Below are positions 57,690 through 64,000 of a stretch of DNA of 64,000 bases, piece after piece; positions within the stretch are counted from its first letter, which is position 1; each line of letters begins with the position of its first letter. Under the pieces are notes generated by a model, which was not told where the DNA came from, ran no database searches, and saw nothing but the letters and a program-made list of their open reading frames with translations. Source of the DNA: Cupriavidus nantongensis (GTDB lineage Bacteria > Pseudomonadota > Gammaproteobacteria > Burkholderiales > Burkholderiaceae); the NCBI RefSeq assembly GCF_001598055.1, contig NZ_CP014844.1:2038967-2102966 (forward strand). Direction: 5' to 3'. The position numbers and the translations under genes were made by a program.

Positions 57690-58172
57690 TTAATGACTGA
57701 AGGTGAAAATCAGGCTGTTTGGCGACGCGTTGCAGGCGCTGACCGCAGCACCAGCATCGATGGGCAGCGCCTGCGCCGCGCCATTGATCTTCAGACCGAC
57801 AATCGACGGTGTGTTGGTCGCCATCTTGGAGCAGGCGTCGTTCGGCACGCCTGCCTCGGTAACGTCGAAGCGTGTTGCATCGGCGGCATTGACGTTCACA
57901 GTGATTGCACCAGACCACGGATTGATAAGAGCGCCGGCGGCGACCATGCGAGTGGGTGCCAAGCCGCCGTTGACGGCGACTGTGTTGGTAAGCGACGTGA
58001 AAGTTGACTGGGTGCTGTACAGGGCCTGCACGTTGGTCTGAAGCTGGGTCAGGTCGTTGGTCGCGTTACCTGTCTTTGACGAGCCAAAGAAGGAATAAAG
58101 GACAAGGGCGACGGCTGCCACACCGATCAGGGCAGCGAGGTTCTTGAACAGGGCGCCGAGGATTTCACTCAT
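57690..58172 (-). CDS. pilS: Major thin-pilin PilS
   Basis: The 160-residue protein starts MSEILGALFKNLAALIGVAA with a six-residue leader like that of PilV, then the long hydrophobic N-helix of type IVb pilins. Two cysteines (GVPNDACSKM near the middle and VSACNASP near the end) can form the usual D-loop. AGGAGC lies before the ATG. Confidence 0.85.
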   Translation of the reverse strand: MSEILGALFKNLAALIGVAAVALVLYSFFGSSKTGNATNDLTQLQTNVQALYSTQSTFTSLTNTVAVNGGLAPTRMVAAGALINPWSGAITVNVNAADATRFDVTEAGVPNDACSKMATNTPSIVGLKINGAAQALPIDAGAAVSACNASPNSLIFTFSH

Positions 58173-58225
58173 GATGGAATTGCTCCTAGTTGAGGGGGTG
58201 GTTTGGTTAAGGGAACGTAAGGGTT

Positions 58226-59401
58226 CTAAGCTGAGGGCACATTGGCAAGTTGGTCCGACATGGCGTTGACGGCAAGCATGAGCAACGTCATAAGGCCGTA
58301 CATCACCATTTCGGCATAGAAACCAAATCTTGCGGCCCGAGCTTTCGTGGTCTCTTCAAGTTCTTCAGCCCACGTGCTAGCGACTTTCGTGATGCGCTCT
58401 GGGAAGTCAGAAAAGCCGGCCATCGAGGAGATGTCGTCCACGACGTCGGGGTTGGGAAAACCAAAGGGTGGCATGCCGCCCTTACCCTTACCCTTGGCCA
58501 TAAGCGCAGCGGGCAGGCTTGAACCGTTATCCATCCGCCACCAGATCGCGTGTAGCCGCTCGTGCAGCCAGGGCGTCGCATGCGCGAACTGGTTCTTCAA
58601 AATCGTCACGTCTGCCATGCCGGCGCGCAACAGTGCAGTGAACCCCATCAACCAAGCGTAGCCGTGAATGTCTCGGTAGAAGTTGTATGGGAAATACCGC
58701 TCGGCGGTTACCCGGTAGCGTCCCTTCCAGCGAGGGAGTGAATAGAAGACCAAGCCGAGGACTATTTGCGCTGCCACCGGGGGGATGATTGCAACCCAGC
58801 TATTGGCGAGATGTCCCAAGATGAACATCGCGGCTACAAGACCTCGGGCGCGTTCCTCTGGAAGTGCAAACTGCAAATCCGGAATTACGTAGCGCCCAAC
58901 GGCCCACACAAAGGCGTAGATTGCGACGCTGTAGATCAGCGGCCGGGTCATGGAAGACTTAACTGTCCTCATCACGCTAGCAATTCGGCGTTTGGACTCC
59001 ACGAGCAGATCCAGCGACTTGGACAGATTGCCCGACAGTTCACCGCTGTTGATGATGCTGACTTCGTCAGTAGGGATCCATTTCGATAGGGCGTCAGAGA
59101 GGGTGGAACCATCCCGCATGCGGCGCGAAATATCGCCGACGATCTTGTCTGCGGTGACGTGCTTGCGTCGTTGCAGGCGAAGGCGGTAGTTCTCAAGAGC
59201 GTCTTCGACCTGAACCCCGTTGCCAACCTGCGCCGACAAATGGCGATACAGGCCTTGACGAATCGGCCAGGCGAACGCGAGCTTGTCACCAGAGTGGGAG
59301 ATCTTCGCCCAGAGACTGCGAGGCTTTTGGGGGCGCCTCCGCTTCGCGGCCCTGACTCGTTTCTTTGACTGGGAGATACCAAGAGCCAATTTATCGGACA
59401 T
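58226..59401 (-). CDS. pilR: Thin-pilus inner-membrane platform protein PilR
   Basis: A strong AGGAGGAAGG site precedes the ATG at 59401; it overlaps the end of pilQ by 11 bases. The 391-residue protein has T2SS-F-like halves (YRHLSAQVGNGVQVEDALEN; FTALLRAGMADVTILKNQFA) and three membrane segments, the last at the C-terminus (MVMYGLMTLLMLAVNAM). It anchors the pilus motor. Confidence 0.85.
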   Translation of the reverse strand: MSDKLALGISQSKKRVRAAKRRRPQKPRSLWAKISHSGDKLAFAWPIRQGLYRHLSAQVGNGVQVEDALENYRLRLQRRKHVTADKIVGDISRRMRDGSTLSDALSKWIPTDEVSIINSGELSGNLSKSLDLLVESKRRIASVMRTVKSSMTRPLIYSVAIYAFVWAVGRYVIPDLQFALPEERARGLVAAMFILGHLANSWVAIIPPVAAQIVLGLVFYSLPRWKGRYRVTAERYFPYNFYRDIHGYAWLMGFTALLRAGMADVTILKNQFAHATPWLHERLHAIWWRMDNGSSLPAALMAKGKGKGGMPPFGFPNPDVVDDISSMAGFSDFPERITKVASTWAEELEETTKARAARFGFYAEMVMYGLMTLLMLAVNAMSDQLANVPSA

Positions 59402-60974
59402 TCCTTCCTCCTGCTTGGCTGAGGGGCTTAGCCTCGATGAGATCCACTTCATCTTCTACCGAGCGCGGATCCACAAGACCCGACAAGGCGTGATGAATGG
59501 CGGCTTCGAGCATAGACGGGTCGGCGTCCGGGCGAGCACGGTAATTATCGCGAGCGACCTCACTTCCGCGCTCAACAAAGTCCTTCATTACATCGCCGTC
59601 CATCACGACGACTTCGGCCACAGCGAAACGGGTGGTGGTGCCGTCATGGTTGCAGTGCTGGCAGCCTGGCCCCTTGATGTGTACGAGCTTCAGATCGCCC
59701 CATGTTTGCAGAGCCTTCAGGAGACGTTCTGAGATTGCATTCGGGGCCTTGTGCAGGGGAATGCGGCAGCGTCGGCAGAGTTGAGGAAGCAGGCGCTGGG
59801 CTAGCACGCCGCGAACGATCTTGTGGTCGCAGAAGACCTTGCGAGCCAGGCGCGAGCTGTCCATGATTTCCAGGCGCTCAACGAACAGAAACGGGTCGGT
59901 CACGTGCAGAGTCGTGAAGACCTGGTGGCCAGTAACAGCGGCCTCGATTGCTGCTACGGCGACGTCAGGCCCCCGTAGCTCGCCCAGCAGAATGATCTTG
60001 GGGGCCATTCGCAATGCGACACGGCCGCGATCGCTGAACTGTTTGCCGGTCTCGGCGTCGTCGCGTGCATTGGTCACGGCCATCTGGACGGCCCAGTCCA
60101 TCGGGTACTCGACTGGATCCTCGATAGTAACCTGACGGCTTTGGGGCTTCTGGCGGGCTTGTTCCTGTAGCACTTCAAAGAGGCTTGTCGTCTTGCCGGA
60201 GCCGGTCGGGCCGGTAAAGATGACGATGCCGTTCGGGGCATCCATCAGCAGCCTGAGCTTCTCAATATTGCTGCGCGTGTAGCCCATAGCTCCTAAGCGG
60301 AGCGAGCCCTCCGGTTTGCGCGGAAGGTCCAAGCCCTTGAGTTGGACTTGCTCGGTCTGGGCAGTCGAATACTGCAGGCGAAGCGTCATGAACGCGCCGC
60401 CCTGGGCTTGTGGGTAACATGGGCCGCGAATGATGCGCACGGAAGTAAGCCCGGTGTCTGGCGGAAGGGCCTCGCCGGGAATCTGCGCGTTCTGGAATTC
60501 GAGGACGTTATAGCTGGCGTCGCGAACCTTGGCCACACCCTGATAGATGGCGCGAACGAGAGCCTCGCCGTCTAATTGGCTCTTTTTCGCGAGAACGCGC
60601 AGGCCGCCTTTCACAGCAACCTGGATCTCGGTGTGCGACCCGCGCATCATGAAGTGGACGTCGGACGCTCGATAGCGTGCTGCGGTCGTGAGCATGTCAA
60701 TCGCTTCGGCCCGCACCTTCATATCCACATCCGCCTCTTCGGCTTGACGAAGACCCGAGTTGCGGAGGCGGACCACTTCGTCGAACTCGACAGGCTTGAC
60801 CGTGAACGAGAAGCCACGAGAACGATTGCGATCTACCCAGGTGAGAAGGACTGGGTCGCCCGCAGAGCCGCGTTCAACGTAGACGATGCTCTTGAGGTTG
60901 TCGATAGCTACCTTGTCGACAAAGCTATCGGGCAATGGAAGGGCGTTGGATTCTTCGTTGATGTTATCGTCCAT
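59391..60974 (-). CDS. pilQ: Thin-pilus assembly ATPase PilQ
   Basis: From the ATG at 60974 the 527-residue protein is a T2SS-E-type ATPase: Walker A FTGPTGSGKTTSLFE, Walker B-like KIILLGELRGPDVAVAAIE, a His-box GHQVFTTLHVTDP and a zinc knuckle of four cysteines (LCRRCRIPLH and CQHCNHDG). It powers pilus assembly. Confidence 0.9.
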   Translation of the reverse strand: MDDNINEESNALPLPDSFVDKVAIDNLKSIVYVERGSAGDPVLLTWVDRNRSRGFSFTVKPVEFDEVVRLRNSGLRQAEEADVDMKVRAEAIDMLTTAARYRASDVHFMMRGSHTEIQVAVKGGLRVLAKKSQLDGEALVRAIYQGVAKVRDASYNVLEFQNAQIPGEALPPDTGLTSVRIIRGPCYPQAQGGAFMTLRLQYSTAQTEQVQLKGLDLPRKPEGSLRLGAMGYTRSNIEKLRLLMDAPNGIVIFTGPTGSGKTTSLFEVLQEQARQKPQSRQVTIEDPVEYPMDWAVQMAVTNARDDAETGKQFSDRGRVALRMAPKIILLGELRGPDVAVAAIEAAVTGHQVFTTLHVTDPFLFVERLEIMDSSRLARKVFCDHKIVRGVLAQRLLPQLCRRCRIPLHKAPNAISERLLKALQTWGDLKLVHIKGPGCQHCNHDGTTTRFAVAEVVVMDGDVMKDFVERGSEVARDNYRARPDADPSMLEAAIHHALSGLVDPRSVEDEVDLIEAKPLSQAGGRNVR

Positions 60975-62157
60975 AGAGCGCTCCAATTAGCTCCCAGCCT
61001 GTTGCGGTCATATTGATGGTGCTCAGCCTCAGACCGGGGATATCTGGGATTTCCAGGTCAAAGATGGAGATGTTGATGCTGATGCTCACGCTCTGCTCTG
61101 GGGGCGGCGGCGGCGGTGCGGCGGTCGCGTCGGCGCCAGGCAATGTCATGGGCTTCTTGTCATTGGTGGGCGGTTTGAGGTCCAGCTTGAAGCCTGCGGC
61201 TTGTGTCCACTCGCGCAGTCGTTTCGCTGCCTCGTTGAGTTGAATCCGATCGTCCTTAGAGTGCTGATCCAAGCTCAGTGAGATCGTTTGGGTAACCTTC
61301 TCACCGTCGTCGGACAGTTGTCCCTCCGGACGGAATTCAACTGTTGCCCCGTCTTTGCGAGCCCACATGACGGTGGCGTGGTCCACGGCACAGCTCACGC
61401 CGTCGATCAACCACCCGTATTGGGAGATCGGCAGGGTCACCGCATCGCCGCACGAGCGCAGGAACTCTGCGGCAACCGGCATGCTTGTAGCCGGCGTAGA
61501 GGTAATGGGCTTCTCGTTGAGGTTGGCGTGGGCCAACTGTTCGCGCATTCGAGCCATTGCTGCCCGCTGTTTGGCGGCTTCTTGCTCGTGTTGCTGGTGC
61601 AGCCACCATCCGGTGGCTCCGGCGGCGAGCAAACCAATGGCAGCGCCGGCCAGGATCTTCGGCAAGTGTGGGTTGCCGTCGAGCGAACTGATGCGCGTTG
61701 GGCCGTCGTCAACGTCCTTGATGAGCGTTTCAAGGAGTTCAAGATCGCCATCGACGTAGTTCCAATCGGTGTAGCCTGAGTGCCGATCGCGCGCAGCATA
61801 GATTTCCTCTTGGCCGCCGAGTACGTCACCATCCGGTAGGATGGCGTGCCCATCACGTACGGCGACATACCACCACAGGTCATCTGCGATCTTGAACGTG
61901 CCCAACCAAGGCTGTTTGCGCGAATCGGCGAGCATGGCGGCGAGGCTATAGAGCTTGCCAACCTTTTCGCCTTCGATGGCGCTGCAGAAGCCACTCTGGA
62001 TGCAGTCTTCGCCAATACGTACTGCGGTCCATGTGGAGTTCAAGCGTTGGGCATCCTCGCGGAGCTCAACCTTGTTCGGTTTGTCCTCATAGGAAGCCCA
62101 TGTCATACCGGCAACCCAGCGACGCTTACCAAGTTGAATGACGCCGGCCATGTTCAT
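60964..62157 (-). CDS. pilO: Thin-pilus accessory protein PilO
   Basis: The 397-residue protein matches the plan of PilO (PAP_PilO type) of IncI thin pili: a cytoplasmic part with WLGTFKIADDLWWYVAVRDG and AILPDGDVLGG, then one membrane segment (ILAGAAIGLLAAGATGWWLH) and a periplasmic part ending in Pro-rich and beta segments. It overlaps pilQ by 11 bases. Confidence 0.82.
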   Translation of the reverse strand: MNMAGVIQLGKRRWVAGMTWASYEDKPNKVELREDAQRLNSTWTAVRIGEDCIQSGFCSAIEGEKVGKLYSLAAMLADSRKQPWLGTFKIADDLWWYVAVRDGHAILPDGDVLGGQEEIYAARDRHSGYTDWNYVDGDLELLETLIKDVDDGPTRISSLDGNPHLPKILAGAAIGLLAAGATGWWLHQQHEQEAAKQRAAMARMREQLAHANLNEKPITSTPATSMPVAAEFLRSCGDAVTLPISQYGWLIDGVSCAVDHATVMWARKDGATVEFRPEGQLSDDGEKVTQTISLSLDQHSKDDRIQLNEAAKRLREWTQAAGFKLDLKPPTNDKKPMTLPGADATAAPPPPPPEQSVSISINISIFDLEIPDIPGLRLSTINMTATGWELIGALYGR

Positions 62158-62903
62158 CGGACCCCGGGAATTGTCCCCTTGGGGGCAAAGTCGAGGGAAC
62201 GCGGGCCCGCCTTAGTGATGACGATCACCTCGTCGCGAGCAATGGACTTCACCTTGCCCAAGCCAGGAATGGGGCGCCCTTCGCGGGCTGGGAACGTTGT
62301 GCCATTGGTCAGGGTGACGACGGCGGTGAGTTCGTCGTCTACACCTTCTACGGAAAGCACTTGGAAAGCGACCGGAGCGGACGGGGTAGTGCCGCTCGGG
62401 CCTGCGTTCGTGCCCGGAGTGGTGAGCTTGGCTTTCATCTCTGCTGCCTTCACCATCTCGGCAAGCAGGGCGTTTTGTGTGCGCCATTCATCGAGTTGCC
62501 GGAACGTCTGACCGGTTGTGTTCGTAAAGGTCGAGCGCTCACGTGTCGCCGGCGAGGAAGGTGTGGGGACTTGAGCGGGCGCAGCAGCAGGCGTTACAGA
62601 TGAGGCCACCGTGGGATTATTAGGTGCAGGCGACGTGGCCGGTGCCGCAGGTGCCGGGGCTGGCGCAGACGTAGTAGGCGCGGGTGCGGGTGCGGGCGCG
62701 GGTGCGGGTGCGGGTGCGGATGCAGGGTTAGGACTACCGGGGTTCGCAGGGGTAAAGGCGGACGTCACATTGGCCTTTGCGGTACGTGAAACGTCTTTCG
62801 GCAGGGGCCCGAGAGGGTCTGGCAACAGGTCTGCATGGGCATGCAGGGCGCACGAGACGCTCAGGGCGAGCAGGGTTACACGGAGGGTGGTTTTCGTGTT
62901 CAT
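62154..62903 (-). CDS. pilP: Thin-pilus periplasmic protein PilP
   Basis: From the ATG at 62903 (TGATG overlap with pilN) the protein has 249 residues. Signal peptide (LRVTLLALSVSCALHAHA), a long Ala/Pro repeat (APAPAPAPAP), a coiled coil (RTQNALLAEMVKAAEMKAK) and a C-terminal PilP domain (VVTLTNGTTFPAREGRPIPG). It links the inner platform to the PilN secretin. Confidence 0.8.
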   Translation of the reverse strand: MNTKTTLRVTLLALSVSCALHAHADLLPDPLGPLPKDVSRTAKANVTSAFTPANPGSPNPASAPAPAPAPAPAPAPTTSAPAPAPAAPATSPAPNNPTVASSVTPAAAPAQVPTPSSPATRERSTFTNTTGQTFRQLDEWRTQNALLAEMVKAAEMKAKLTTPGTNAGPSGTTPSAPVAFQVLSVEGVDDELTAVVTLTNGTTFPAREGRPIPGLGKVKSIARDEVIVITKAGPRSLDFAPKGTIPGVR

Positions 62904-64000
62904 CACAGGACCTTCGCGGTAATAACGATGGCGGTGATCTGCTTGTTGGTGGTGTTACCCACGCCGCCGCCAAGGAAGTAGTTGCTGGAGGAGCCGACGC
63001 CGCTACTGTTGGACTTGCCCTTCTGTTGCTGAATGCCGGTAAGCAAGAGCGACTGTCCTGGTGTCAGCATCGTGCTCTGGTGGAAAGAGCTCTTGTTGTA
63101 GTTCGGGGTCTGAATGAAAGACGCGTCAGTGCCGGCCTTCCCGAAGCCCTTGTCGTTGCTGTTGGTCATGTCCATCGCCAAGAAGACCTTTCCATTGAGG
63201 ATCTTGGGAAGGAACGTGGCAGTTAGGCCCGTCGTCAACGAACCCGGCGTCAGAGTCGGAGGAAGGGGTGTAGCGCCGATTGCAACTGAGGCGGACGGCG
63301 TTTGGGACGCTAGATAGCCTGCGACATCGGCCAACTGCATAAGGCCTGGGCTTCCATTGAGAATCGTAATGTCTTGGTGGAAGACCTGAGCTACGTGGCC
63401 GAGAGTGGACAGGGCGTTGTAAGCGACCTCAGATCCGCTGAACTGGGCCAGGCCACCCGTTGCGGTACTGAGAATGCTGGTAGTGAGGGACAGCGGGTTC
63501 GTGCCCGAGACAATGGCCGGGGACTGCGGCCCGCTCAGGGTGGCGCCGAACTTGCCCGACACGGATTTGAAGATGACGCTGGGATTCCAGTTGTAGTTGT
63601 CCTCGGCATTCACGTCCACCGTGTAGATGTCCATGGTGAGGCTGACCTGTTGGCTCTGGTTCGCCGCCAGGCTCTTCGCCCAATCTTCGACATAGCGAAC
63701 TTGGGTCGGGGTACCAGTGACAGTAACACTGCCTGCGGTGGGGTTCACAGCGGTTTTGGCGCCTGCAGCGACAACCTGGGCGGAATCCTTGATGTCGCGC
63801 CAGACGTCTACGTCGTATTCAGTCGTTGCACCAGAGCCGCCCGTCGAGGAGCCGGATGTGCTGCCGTTGGGCGAGCCGTTGCTCGTCGCGACGGCACTGC
63901 CACCGCTGTTGCCGATCGAACTCTCGGTGATCTGGCCTGCCCCCTTAGACTTGTTTGCAAGAGCGGGGAAGTAGAACGTCTTGGTTTCGGTCCTGTAGAA
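62903..64000 (-). CDS. pilN: Thin-pilus outer-membrane secretin PilN (partial)
   Basis: The frame is open to the right edge, so the N-terminus (signal peptide and first domains) is missing; about 365 residues are coded here. FYRTETKTFYFPAL, a Gly/Ser-rich insert, VDVWRDIKDS and GSVTVTGTPTQVRYVEDW are the N-domain of PilN/BfpB-type secretins. The rest (SLTMDIYTVDVNAEDNYNWN; TPGQSLLLTGIQQQ) is the secretin barrel. It forms the channel through which the pilus leaves the cell. Confidence 0.88.
   Translation of the reverse strand, partial: FYRTETKTFYFPALANKSKGAGQITESSIGNSGGSAVATSNGSPNGSTSGSSTGGSGATTEYDVDVWRDIKDSAQVVAAGAKTAVNPTAGSVTVTGTPTQVRYVEDWAKSLAANQSQQVSLTMDIYTVDVNAEDNYNWNPSVIFKSVSGKFGATLSGPQSPAIVSGTNPLSLTTSILSTATGGLAQFSGSEVAYNALSTLGHVAQVFHQDITILNGSPGLMQLADVAGYLASQTPSASVAIGATPLPPTLTPGSLTTGLTATFLPKILNGKVFLAMDMTNSNDKGFGKAGTDASFIQTPNYNKSSFHQSTMLTPGQSLLLTGIQQQKGKSNSSGVGSSSNYFLGGGVGNTTNKQITAIVITAKVL

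Overview
The window is a stretch of a broad-host-range-type plasmid or plasmid-like element from a proteobacterium, most likely a betaproteobacterium of the Ralstonia/Cupriavidus/Burkholderia/Comamonas type. The evidence is the GC-rich codon use, the IS21 and IS3 elements of types common in that group, an iteron-Rep_3/ParAB backbone, an IncP-like MOBP mobilisation region with a recognisable oriT, and a plasmid thin-pilus (type IVb) cluster. No rRNA, confirmed tRNA or CRISPR array was seen.

Layout. 0-2.6 kb: a cut-off lipoyl-like/TIR-like gene, a secreted PLD-family nuclease and a PD-(D/E)XK-like protein. 2.8-10.3 kb: the mobilisation region. The relaxase, an HD hydrolase, a MobC-like protein and a Fic protein are coded leftwards, and two related TraK-like proteins rightwards, with an IncP-type oriT (nic at 8593/8594) between the two groups. 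10.3-17.4 kb: a rightward run of small, mostly unknown genes (lipoprotein, membrane proteins, PlsC-like acyltransferase, XRE regulator). 17.6-36.6 kb: a long leftward accessory region containing an M50-like protease, a lipoprotein with a peptidoglycan-binding domain, a DpdA/TGT-like putative DNA transglycosylase, an Rmf/CrpP-like protein and a cassette of small genes. Three insertion sequences have entered it (IS21 type and two IS3 types); one splits a gene and one severs a gene from its start. 36.7-38.6 kb: a tyrosine recombinase. 38.6-43.3 kb: the replication and partition core, with parB, parA, rep, two iteron arrays and three long palindromes that look like centromere sites. 43.5-50.1 kb: a rightward operon of two ParA/MinD-like ATPases, a TraM-like protein, unknown proteins and a membrane metalloprotease. 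50.2-52.4 kb: a type IA topoisomerase and a divergent XRE regulator. 52.7-54.7 kb: a membrane acyltransferase. 54.8-64 kb: the thin-pilus operon pilN-pilO-pilP-pilQ-pilR-pilS with a PilT-like ATPase, PilM-like protein and PilV, coded leftwards and leaving the window.

The strongest new signals are regulatory. Eight exact copies of TTTTGCNGCAAAA lie upstream of or within backbone genes, much like the KorB operators of IncP plasmids. Five copies of ATACGCACATGTGCGTAT sit on the -10 region of the promoters of the accessory genes, including the DpdA-like gene. The two palindromes appear to split the plasmid into a backbone regulon and a cargo regulon. A third palindrome (10-1-10) occurs three times in and next to parB. 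Other notable points are a Fic protein that shares a KfrB-like C-terminal domain with the relaxase in the same transcription unit, and a lipoyl-like domain without its lysine joined to a TIR-like domain.
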